Assembly: GCA_902729315.2 (NCBI GenBank)
Contig: LR746264.1
Location: 126,501-190,500, forward strand
Direction: 5' to 3'
Source: Spirodela intermedia
Lineage: Eukaryota; Streptophyta; Magnoliopsida; Alismatales; Araceae
DNA: 64,000 nt
The translations under genes were made by a program, and so were the position numbers. Below the pieces are notes generated by a model that worked only from the letters and a program-made list of their open reading frames with translations, made no database searches and had not been told where the DNA came from. Of the stretch, positions 24,057-33,794 are shown piece by piece. Position 1 is the first letter of the stretch. Each line of letters opens with the position of its first letter.

Positions 24057-25161
24057 CCCTCCGCCATCCTCATTCGAGCCATCGACGGCCGGCGGCGGAG
24101 GGGGAGGAGGGGGAGGAGAGGGGGAAGGAGAAGCCCCCATCGTCATCCCCACCTCCGCATCCACGCAGGGAGCGACCAGCATTTCCCTTTCCCCCGAAGC
24201 GAGCGACCGATCCGGCGGGAGAAGGGATACCGAGGAGGGAGAAGAAGAAGAAGACAGACTCGGGGGGGGAGATAGATAGAGAGAGAAATAGAGAGAGAGA
24301 GAGAGAGTTAATGGGCAGGAAGATAAAATGAGGGCGAGAAGTGGGGAGTTAATGGCTTCTTGGCGGAGATGGGGAATGTTTCGAGGGAGGGTCGCCAGAT
24401 GGCGGCGGCAGGGTGGGTCTGCATCCAACGGTCACGCGAGAGGGGAGGGAGAGAGGGTGGGGGTCCCTTCCTCTTCCGGTCCCCAAAGGAGGAGAAGGGG
24501 AAAGAAAGCGAGGAGGACCGGGTCGCCTCCTACCGTAATGGCCCTCGAAGTCTCGGCCATCCCGCAGCTCAGAAGAAAAGGCCCAGATCAATCAATCGGA
24601 GCTTTACTGCTCTGGCGAACAAGTCTGGCGGAGAAGGGGAAGACGAGGAGGAGACGCATCTCCCCGTCCCCGGAGGCAGAAAAGTTTCTCTCTCTCTCTC
24701 TCTCTGTCTCTCTCGAGAAGAAATCCCCAACTTGGCTCGTACGGAGTGTAGAGCGAAGATCCCTAACCAGTTCACTCCGGAGGGACCAGAGGGGAGGAAG
24801 ATGCACAGAGAGAGAGAAAGAGACGGAGAGAGGGAGGGGGACAGGATCCGTGTGGTCGGGAGTGTGGAGGGGAGAGAGATAGAGATCTGAAAGGATGGAT
24901 GGAGGGGAGGCCCAGTGCGATGAGTGACGGATGATGAGAGAGGGAATAGAAGAGCTGCTGCTCCCTCTCCCACTCCCAGCCGCCGGCGCCGCCGTTCCCC
25001 GCGGTGCTCTCTCTCTCTCTCTCTCTTCCCCCGACGAGCGGCCAGTAAAGACGTGGCTGACGTGAGGGACGTGGCTGCGTTGGATTGGGCAATGGGACTG
25101 GTTGAGCGAAAAAAGAGAGAGGTGGAATGCCCCGTGACCTGGCGAAAAGAGATTGGATGCA
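24057..25161. other. Intergenic, low-complexity 5' flank of the VIN3-like gene
   Basis: GA runs at 24274-24308 and CT runs at 24688-24716 and 25011-25028 dominate. Several long open frames are GC- and repeat-driven and overlap on both strands without any domain. The pol III stop for the tRNA lies at 25145-25148. Confidence 0.6.
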
Positions 25162-25234
25162 TGGAGGTGCGGGGAATCGAACCCCGTGCCTCTCGCATGC
25201 GAAGCGAGCGCTCTACCATATGAGCTACACCCCC
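25162..25234 (-). tRNA. tRNA-Ala, anticodon CGC
   Basis: The 73-nt cloverleaf begins GGGGGTGTAGCTCATATGG and has a seven-pair acceptor stem with one G-U. The anticodon stem is CTCGC/GCGAG with loop TTCGCAT, giving anticodon CGC. A B box GGTTCGATTCC is intact. CCA is not encoded and no intron is present. A TTTT terminator lies about 14 nt downstream on the minus strand. The gene starts 50 nt after the stop codon of the upstream NAT gene on the same strand, so it probably lies inside that mRNA's 3' region. Confidence 0.97.
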
Positions 25235-25284
25235 CTTGGCTCGGTAAATTCAATATTGTCCAAGGAGAGTTCACCGCTCACCTT

Positions 25285-28200
25285 TCAAGACCCGACCCAC
25301 TTGACCCAGCTAAAGAGCTTGGCGATGCTCGGCGGCAGCGCGTACTCGGAGAGCGACGACCGCCGCTGGTCCCCCACTTGCAGCGGCGGCAGCGCCGCTC
25401 GATCCAACCAGACGTAGACCCCCCGCTCCTGCCGGCTCCCCGGCACCGTGTTGTCCAGCAAGAACGCCACCAGCAGCGCCACCACCGCGTTCAGCGACAG
25501 CACCCCGTTCAGCGCGTAACTCAGCTGCAGAACCGGATCGGAGGAAGAAGCCGCTTTGAGTGATCTGTAGCGAGAGAGAGAGAGAGAGAGAGAGAGTACT
25601 CACCGAGTGGCTGCCGAGGCGGACGGGGCCGTTTGAAGCCGCCGCGTAGGGGAGGAGGTAGCCGGGAAGGATGAGGCGGGAGATGGGCTGGTACTGCTGC
25701 AAATATGAAGGGACGGAGAGGGAGATGAACAGGGTGAACCCTACGATTATCATGTTCCTGGAGCTCGCGGCCTGGGTGTATCTGAGCGTCGACAGGCCCA
25801 GCGCCGCGATCAAAGCCCACGTAAAGCACAGGGCAGCGGCAGCCAGGGCCGGAGGGATCGACGCCAGGAGGGCACCCACCTTCCCTGCCCCACCAGCCAG
25901 GGAAGAAAAGAAGAGAGATTTCAATCAATGAATGTTCTGAAATTCTGCGAGCAGGAAGGAGGAGATAGCGGAGATCCGTCGTACCCACAAACGAGAAGAG
26001 GATCAGGAAGACGGCACCGACTTCCAGCGCCCTCCGGCTCGCCATCCTCGTCGCGTCGATCGTGTGGATGTTCTCCGTCAAGGTCGTCGACCCGGTTCCC
26101 GTTCCCCACAGACCGGCGAGTATGCTCGAGCAGCCCTCTAGCCCGATTCCTCTGCTCACGATCCCCGGGGTCAGCGGGCTCGAGCCGATCAGCACAGATG
26201 CGGCGTGGTAGGAACCCACCTGCAAAACCGGACTGGAAAACCTCAGAGGCCTCTCCCGGCGGCGGAACAGGAACGCCGGCGAGGAAATCAGGGATCTTGG
26301 AGGCAGGCGTACCGAGTCCACCGAGGCCACCAGCGCCACGAAGAACATGATGAAGGAGGTCTTGAAGCTGAAGGAGGGCATCCCCCACTGCAGTGGGTAG
26401 GGCACCCGGACCCACGCTGCGGCGTGCAGGGCGCCGGAGACGTCGGTCCGGCAGCTCCTCATGGCGAGCGCTTGGTTCCTGCACGAGTCCAGCAGGATGT
26501 TCGACGTGGGCACGCCCGGGTTGCACCCGTCGTGGTGGTAGGCTCCTCCGGCGGTCAGGAAGAAGGCGTAGGCCCAGACGATCGCCACGCTCAACGGGAC
26601 CTGAAGGGAGATTCAATCGAAGTGAAAGAAGGGAGATTCCCAATCAGGAGGAGAGATGATGCAGGTGGTGCCCATCTGTAAAAACTGGTCGCCATAGACT
26701 GAATTCTGAACAATGAAGAGTGGAGAGGGCCAGAGGAGCACCGCACCGCAAACACCAGGAAGACGCGATGCCCACGAACGGAAACCTTGCGGAGGTACTG
26801 CGCCGGGCACAGATCGTCAGTGAATAGCTCGTCCGACAGTGAGATAAATCAATGCGCCATGAAGAATGAGAATCGTGAAGAGAGCCCTTCTTCTTCTCAG
26901 CAGCAGATCGGTGGATAGATAGAATCGGAGGGAAGGGGATGCAGCAGATAAGATAACCTGGAACAGCTTCAGGCAAGTGATTTACCAGAGTGAAGATGAG
27001 AACCAGCAGCACTTGAGGAATGCTGATCTCGACACAGTTCCCGGCTTGGGGGAAGCCATAGCTAAAGTATCCCAACCCAACGGCCGCAACAGTCGGGGCG
27101 ACCACCACTGGGTTTATGCACCTGCAGCATGGTTTTGTAGTGACCCTCCATTGGGCTCCACGGAAGATCACTCAACATAACTACACCTACTCGAGCATCA
27201 CTGAAACATTTGAAAATCTCTAGCGCTGCTTTGAAAAAAAAAAGGTTTTTTTTTTTAAAAGCAGCGGGGTGGGCACAAAAGCCAGGAACTTTAGCCAATT
27301 AATGCGGAATAGTCACACAACTGCAGACTATGAGACGTATAGAGAACTGGGCTGATGCAGGTAAAAGTGCAGGAAATAAATAAAATATTACGGCCCCGCT
27401 GGTCACATTCACCCGTCCGTGGAAAGCGCAGAAAAAACAAGAATGAAGGAAACAGTGCACAACCTGGGATACCATGCACCACAGACTGGAGAAGAACACA
27501 GACCAGAGCCATGGTTGAATACCTCAAGAGAAGGGACATCAGGCCACTGTATCCCAGTATGGTCTGGCAGAGCGAGCCGACAATGATGCCCCCCTGCAAC
27601 TCTCTCATAATGTGCTTGAATTTCTGCAGATGAAATTAGATCAGCACGATGAGTTGAGTGAGGCACATTCATGGTTCTGATGATGGCAGGGAGCTCACAT
27701 TTTGGCTGAGATTGCGGAATTCCTCGGAGTTTGCGATGACCAGAGCGGGAGCCAGGTAGACGAAGGAGCTCCCCTGAACTAGAGGAAGCCGAGTCCCGAA
27801 GAAGGAGTGCAGTATGGTGGTGAGGCCAGAGACCAGCAACATGGTGGAAATCACAGCAGCTGTTTGCTCCTGCCATCATCAGAACAACAATGTCGCGGTG
27901 AGTGATCGCCGTAGCCGTGCTTCCACCGAACCCGTCGGGCGGGAAGCTTACATCGGTGCCTCCCATGGCGGGCACCAATATCAGAGGTATGAACACGAGC
28001 GACCCCGCAAGAGATAGGTAGTGCTGAAGGCCGTATATGGCGAGGGAGGCTGCAAGTATAGATGCACCGGGAAAGAAATAAGATGGGAAAGATGATAAGC
28101 GAAGGGCGAAATGCGACTGGGCAGAGAGGTGAGGGGAACTTGTTATACTGACGGAAGCCGGGATTCTCAGTGAGCCCGCGTTTGAGCCCTTGCGGCGGTC

Positions 28201-28888
28201 GGGTGGGAGGAGGACCCCCGAGCTCTTCGTAATCTGAGAACACGCCGCCATTTTCTTCATCCATCGGGGGCTTTCCCGGCTCCGCCTTGTTGTTCTCCGT
28301 ATTCTCAGGAGAGCGCGAGCCCCCATTGAGAAGAACCCTATTCCCGTTGTTCTGAGACGCGTCGACCTGGGAGGCCATTTCAGGCTTCGGCGGAAGGCCC
28401 CTGCCCTCTTCCCTCAAACCCACAACGGGCTCAGCCCCAATCCTCCTGTCAGGCCTCCAAATCTCTCCGGCTAGCTCCTGGGTCTCGGCGTCATCGCCGC
28501 CCCCTCGCCGGAACCCCTTTCCCCGGCCAGGCAGCGGACCCATCTCGGCCCCTCGACCCAGCATTGGTTTGATTTCCTTTCCCGGCCTGGGAGGGGCCGG
28601 CATTGCTGCCGCCGGAGACCTTCTCGCTGAATCCAGCAGGAAAGCCTCGCGCAGGGGCTCGCCGTTCCGTTCGTGAACTTCTCGCTCGCTGAGGCTGCTG
28701 AGCGAGGTCTCGCCGGAGAGATTGGGGTTGAAGCCGGTGCGGCGAGCCCAGGACTTGAGCTCCCGAGGGTTGAGGTCGGTGTTCCTGGGAACGAAGGGCT
28801 CGATCACGGGAGGCCATGGGCCAGGCCTCTCTGTCCCACGGCCGCCCCTCTTTCGCCCCCTGCCGTCCTCCCAGCCGCCCAACTCCAT
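25285..28888 (-). CDS. Nucleobase-ascorbate transporter, NAT11/NAT12 type with long N-terminal extension
   Basis: Ten exons (28888-28153, 28049-27952, 27869-27699, 27623-27523, 27121-26986, 26797-26747, 26600-26313, 26219-25985, 25884-25604, 25524-25285) give 778 residues. The first ~245 residues are hydrophilic, Pro/Arg-rich and start MELGGWEDGRGRKRG; such an extension marks the NAT11/12 clade. The membrane part runs from GLQHYLSLAGSLVFIPLIL through GTRLPLVQGSSFVYLAPA, SYGFPQAGNCVEISIPQVLL, VPYPLQWGMPSFSF, SSILAGLWGTGTGSTT and TLRYTQAASSRNMIIVGFTL, with roughly 12 helices. NAT/NCS2 carriers move purines, uracil or ascorbate with protons across the plasma membrane; the substrate here is unknown. 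The signature position reads ENIHTIDATR rather than the usual N-x-G form. Exon 1 uses the donor after TTCC, a weaker site chosen for phase. Confidence 0.92.
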
Positions 28889-30073
28889 GGTCCGTGGCCT
28901 GCAGCTCGACCCACCTCCGGAGGCAGCGGGGAAGAGGTGTACGCACAAGTGAAGCCGACCGAGAGTGAGACGAAGAGGGCTTTCCTTCCTTTTCACGGTG
29001 ACGAGGTTTTCTTCTTCCTCGGGGATGACGGCGGAGGCGGGTCAGGGGAAAGGGCGCCTGTGGAAGAATCAGCTATGGGCACTGGGTCTGAGTGAGAGAA
29101 AGAGAGAGAGAGGGGTGGTGGGTGAGGGATCCTTTTCAGTTCGTAGGGCAGTCTTTTCTTCTCTGTTCAGCTTTCCCTCTCCTCCCCCATCCAATAAGGT
29201 CCGTCTGTCGGCGTCTCGGCAATGCTTCGGGGCTGGGCTGAGCTGGGCTGAAGTGCCCCGCAACAACAGCGGCGCTGCTCTGCACGGAGAAGACGACGGG
29301 AAGGAGCGGCGCGCCTGAGCGTGACGGAGCGGATCTCGTGGAGGGACGAGAGAGCGCTCCTCTCCGGTCTTTCTGGATTCCTCGCTTTTCAAAAAAATAA
29401 AGGCGGTTTGCTTTCACTCTTCATTTGATCTCTCTTGAACATCCACCGACGGCTCTCTCTCTCTCTCTCTCTCTCTCTAGTCATCAATGGTCGTAGGCCC
29501 ACCGTCCATAACCCACTAAGTCGGTTGGCCCAGGTGGCAAAGTGGCCGGCCAGCTCAGCACCGGTCGGAAACGACAAACGATGTGTGGGTCGCTGCGGCT
29601 CGAGCCGTACAATCCTAATGGGGAGTCACATCAAAAGGCGACGCGGCACGGCATCAGGAAATGATTCCCTCGAGATGGGCATCGGATTTTTTTTTATACC
29701 ATCCCATCTCAACCGTCCGTTCAGTAGGCTTTATGTAATCCAGTGCCTCCCCACTTGCCCACGTCAACCTCCCGCCGCCTTCAGACGAACGGCACCGGGC
29801 TCAGAGAGCGAGAGAGAGAGAGAGAGGGCTCCGTATTCGCCTCCGCTGTCTCGCTGCCTCTGAACGTCCCTGGAAGAGAGAGAGAGAGAGGGAGACAGAG
29901 AGAGCAGGAGGATCGGCAGAGAGTGAGATAGGTGAATCAGAGATCAAGATTCCCCGAATTGGTTACTAATTTCTTCGTGGTGTCGCTTGATGAAGATCTT
30001 CTGCTTCGATCATCTCAGGCGCGAGGAGGAACTGAGGGGTGTGATTTGTTCTGGCTGGGGTTTCTCTGTCGCA
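28889..30073. other. Divergent 5' flank between the NAT gene and the 30-32 kb locus
   Basis: A 1.2-kb stretch holds a GA run near 29099-29110, a CT run at 29455-29479 and GA runs at 29810-29826 and 29877-29908. Open frames are short and repeat-driven. Leaders of both neighbours probably lie here. Confidence 0.5.
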
Positions 30074-32043
30074 ATGGAGTATTTCCTCCGCCGCCGCTGG
30101 GGAGGGTGGGCGCGCGCGACGGAGAGGTAGGTTGTCTTCGATCATGAAGTCTCCAGACTTCTCTTTTTTCAAGTGCACAGAGATTGCGTGTGTTCGCGCC
30201 GAAACTCGAGAGGTTGCTCATCTTTTTCCGTGGCGCTGCGTTTTCCGTCGCTCAATCTTTTACAAATGTCCAAAAATTTCGTTGATCTTCTGCGCTGCGG
30301 GCGCCGGTGATGCGTGTAGTATGCGCCATCCTCGTTTCTGTGTTGTGATGCATTCCGAAAGAATGCTGCCGTGATCGCGCGATCCATACCCCTTTTTTTT
30401 TCTGGTGCTCTGGTCACTGTTATCAGACGAGGCAAGCTTCATGAAATGGCCGCAGGCTTGGTTTTAATGCATCCTGAGAGGTGCTAACCTTGTGAATGAC
30501 GATCGATCCTCGTGGTTTCCATGGACGAGGCACTCAGATGATGCATGGGGCGTCATCCAGGCAGTACTTCTTGTGGGAACCATGCTGTCGCATCGTCTTT
30601 GACTTGATGTGTCCCATCGAAGTGCCCATTCCAAACGATCTTCTTTTTGAATATATGGTATCGAATGTCCTCTGCTGATGAGTGCAGCTGAGTTTTCTTC
30701 CAATCCGATCGTTCCTTGTCGACAGGAGATGTTGAAAACAGAGAATGAATCGTCGGCAACCAGCTCGAGTCCCAATCTGCTGGAACTCCTCCCATCGCCA
30801 ACCAGCTCGAGAGCCAGGTAACTGTTGCTCGCCATGGGATGCCACAATTTTCTGCCCACTCTTCCATGGATGCGCGCAATGATTTCTGATTCTCTACAGA
30901 AACAACGCCGAGCGATTGTGGCGGTTGAAAAGCTTAATAAAAATGGGCCTGCGCTTTCTGGTTTATCTTCCGGAAGAAAGAAGGAAGTTCCAAGTGACTA
31001 CTAATAGAAGCAGAGGAAGTTTGGGATACTGTCAGACAATCTCAGGTCTTCTTTATCGCCGGGCTCCCCCATTTTCCATTTCCATGAATCTAGGTCAAGA
31101 AGCAAATGTGTGATAACGAAAACACTGGGGAGCTGCCATTCCTCTTCTTTCAGCGGTACAATGACGATTGATGTTCGTTTCTCATTCTCCAACTGGTTGA
31201 TTGACTATCTTTTAAACATCTTTGTGCTTGCATCTTGCACCTTGAATGAAGAAAGAGCAATGCAATACGCAAAAGTTGCATCATACCTTTCGCAGTATCA
31301 GCTTTTCTGCCTGACTGATCTTTGTGAATGAAAATCATTTAAAAAATCATTAAACCTTGAATTTTCCTATCTTATGTGGTGTGATAATGTGCATAAACAG
31401 GATTCTGTCTCGGTTGGCGAATCCGACCAGACCCAGGAAGTGCTCTCTAAAGGACATCTCATTGCCATTCCTGCACTTCCCATGTCTCTATACACGCCGG
31501 TAATGGGACACTTCCACTTTTACTTTCGTAACTCCAACACGCTACTGCTTCTAGCTTTCCCCACCCTTTTAATTACCCAATTTCTTCTGGTTGTGTGTGG
31601 AACAGTCGGCACCCAAGGTGCCCCCAGTGGATATGCATTCCTGGCTGCTCCTATCGAAGCGCTAACTCTCCACAAGAACACCATCTCCACAAGATTCAAC
31701 CCAATCTACGCCGGCTGGGGAAAAAGGACTGAAGCTGGATCCACCAAGTCTGTCAGACCCATCTGATCTGCAATAGCCATATGCGGGGCCGAATCCTCAA
31801 GTCAACGCTGCTGCCATTGCCGCTGGAGCTCGTGTCATCCACCCTTCAGCAGCGGCCCTGATGATGAAGGCGGTCGAGGTGCCAGGATCAGATCAGGGGG
31901 AGGTTCTCTTGTGTGAAATCAGCGTTCCAGGTTCTCCAAATAGTGACATCCAAGCATCTCAGAATTATGTTGTGCCGGGTTCAGGTTGTAGCCAGACTAT
32001 GATTCAGGAGCAAAGCGGCGTGGCAATCCTTTACCTGTTCTAA
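30074..32043 (+). CDS. Unrecognised locus; several candidate exons, structure uncertain
   Basis: I do not recognise this gene. Segments with good splice borders are: 30074-30126 (ATG, MEYFLRRRWGGWARATE, good donor); 30726-30817 (MLKTENESSATSSSPNLLEL); an exon starting at 30900 after CTACAG; 31401-31499 (SVGESDQTQEVLSKGHLIAI); a segment from 31606 (SAPKVPPVDMHSWLLLSKR then stop, or spliced out after SAPK); and an open tail at 31777-32043 containing NPQVNAAAIAAGARVIHPSA, ending at TAA 32041. The first two segments do not join in phase, so either an exon is missing or translation starts at MLKTENE. The Ala-rich tail looks like the C terminus of a nuclear protein, but that is a guess. It may also be a decayed gene. 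The start and end given are outer limits. Confidence 0.35.
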
Positions 32044-32366
32044 TTTACTGACAGTGCAACTAAACTTCTTGAATTAGCCTTATGACCCGAGGAAAGACCC
32101 TTGTAGCAACAGAGAATGAACAAGTTCAGGGGGTTGACTTCTGTAACTCTGTACAAATTGGAGCATAAATTCTTGCCTAATTAACATGAGTTTTCTTGGA
32201 TCTGTGAACCCAATTGCCGATCCCACATGGTTTCATTTTTTTTTTCTTTTTTTTCAGAACAATTGAGTCGCGGATCATGAGAATCTATCAAAATCCCCAT
32301 GCCAGGTACCAACAAAAGCTTCAAAATTTTCATGAAAACAGGATAATCTGTAAGGGAAGAACCGCG
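32044..32366. other. Short intergenic gap between converging genes
   Basis: It holds the 3' flanks of the unresolved plus-strand locus and of the thioredoxin-like gene. A T-rich run is at 32229-32253. Nothing else is seen. Confidence 0.6.
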
Positions 32367-33321
32367 TCAGGAGCATGTGGGTTTCTCCTTCCCCTTGGGC
32401 TGCCTGAGCTTCAGGAGATGGGAGAGGCCTGCAATGACGTGAAGCCTGCTTGCAGGGACCCCCGTCTTCCCCAGGGCTCTGCCATGCCTGTCCAGCAACA
32501 CGAAGCAAGGAACATATTTGATGTCGTAGTAGATCAGCTGCAGTGATAATCAGTCACCCCCGGTCAGCATTCATCTCTCACTGAACTCATCGTAATCTGG
32601 ATGAACAAATAACAATACGTTGGATCGATACGATTAAATCGTAAGAAATATTCTACTCATTTGGACCAAAATGGATGAGAACCCTCGATCAGATCCAAGT
32701 CTGCCGAACAATTTACCAGTGATAAGGAAGGGAAATTTCCAAACCTCCTCTCGATGATTTACCTAGAGTATGACTCCAGACGGTAACCACCCGAAAGAAA
32801 AAGAGGTAGGGATTCGGTCTTCTCACCTCGGGGAGCCACATCTCATTCTCGGCGTCGGCGAGCACGAAGCTGGCCCAATCGGAGTTCCTCTTCTCCAGCT
32901 CCAGGACCAGGCCGAGCAGGGATTTGCACAGTCGGCACCGCGGGGAGTAGAACTCGAGCACCGTCGCCTCTTTCCCGCTCGCCAGCGCCGCCGCCAACGC
33001 CCGCTGCTCCGCCTCCCCCTGATCCGCCTTGGAGAGCGCCGAACGGGGCTTCCCGTCCCCATTGCCATCGGGCTGTGCCCGAACGCGCCCGCTCGGAAGG
33101 ACGAAGGCGGCCTCCTTCCCTCTGGCGGCGAAGCGGGAGACGTTGGAGGTCAGGGCGGAGCCCAGATTGAGCAGGGACTTGAGGAGCCAGGGAGGATCGG
33201 AGTTGTCACAGCCCCCATGGCTCGTGGGATTCCGCACATCTGCGGCGGTAAGGTTCTGGGGGAGTCTCCATGGCCAGTTCCAGCAGATGCTCCACGGCGG
33301 CGCCTGCGGAGATGTCCCCAT
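32367..33321 (-). CDS. Thioredoxin-fold protein with CRLC motif
   Basis: Two exons (33321-32827 and 32537-32367) join in phase 0 to 221 residues. Residues 1 to about 100 form a low-acid, Ser/Pro-containing leader that could be an organelle transit peptide. The fold follows: [20 protein letters not shown] with C129-x-x-C132 in place of the usual WCGPC, then [17 protein letters not shown], then [20 protein letters not shown] with the cis-Pro stretch, then [14 protein letters not shown]. The layout suggests a thioredoxin-like redox or scaffold protein, probably of plastids. I cannot name the exact family. The start at MGTSPQ is the first ATG of the frame; a later acceptor before ATGTGCGG in another frame was rejected. 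It stands head to head with Rab GDI, 473 bp between start codons. Confidence 0.82.
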
Positions 33322-33492
33322 CTCCCTCTCTCTCTCTCTCTCTCTCTCTGTATCTCTCTCCTCCCTCTCTCTCCATATATCTCTCTGTGTTTATCTCCCT
33401 CCTACCCTCCTCTCTCTTCTCTCTCTCCTCTCTTGGAGAAAAATTGGTGTCATTGGGCCTGTGGAAAGCCCGTAGCGGCCCAAGATCAAAGG

Positions 33493-33545
33493 CACGTGTG
33501 AGGAAGGCGAAAAGCACGTGCCTTTTGAAGAGTGGCCTGCACGTG
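33493..33545. promoter_or_regulatory. Cluster of three G-boxes in a bidirectional promoter
   Basis: The palindrome CACGTG occurs at 33493-33498, 33515-33520 and 33540-33545, spaced 22 and 25 bp apart. Two have the CACGTGT form close to ABA-response elements. G-boxes bind bZIP and bHLH factors. The cluster lies between the thioredoxin-like start (33321) and the Rab GDI start (33795). Confidence 0.75.
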
Positions 33546-33625
33546 TACTGGTCTGTAACGGTTTTCTAACGGCCAACCCCCGGAGAGGCCCTCCCGCCTT
33601 TCCGGCCCTGCAAACCAGCCGCTAA

Positions 33626-33627
<2 letters not shown>

Positions 33628-33692
<65 letters not shown>
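33628..33692 (+). repeat. (CT)32 in the Rab GDI leader region
   Basis: A pure CT run of about 65 bases ends some 100 nt before the GDI ATG, with CT on the GDI sense strand. CT-rich leaders are common in plant genes and can act as promoter Y-patch or leader elements. Confidence 0.95.
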
Positions 33693-33696
<4 letters not shown>

Positions 33697-33794
33697 TCTC
33701 CATGTCCCATTTCTACTCTCCCCTCCGTCTTGTCTCCTCTCTGTCCTCTGTTCCAGTTCCCCCAGGGTGGGAGAAGATCCGCGAGCTGTGAAAG

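Noticed and set aside
23799-24428. 209-codon minus-strand frame containing the VIN3-like exon 1
   Set aside because: Only the METTG part before the donor at 24005 is used; the rest is Pro/Ser low complexity, though a longer N terminus remains possible.
31777-32043. Stand-alone gene in the Ala-rich frame
   Set aside because: Its ATG lies deep inside the frame and a stop precedes the segment; it is better treated as a possible last exon of the unresolved locus.
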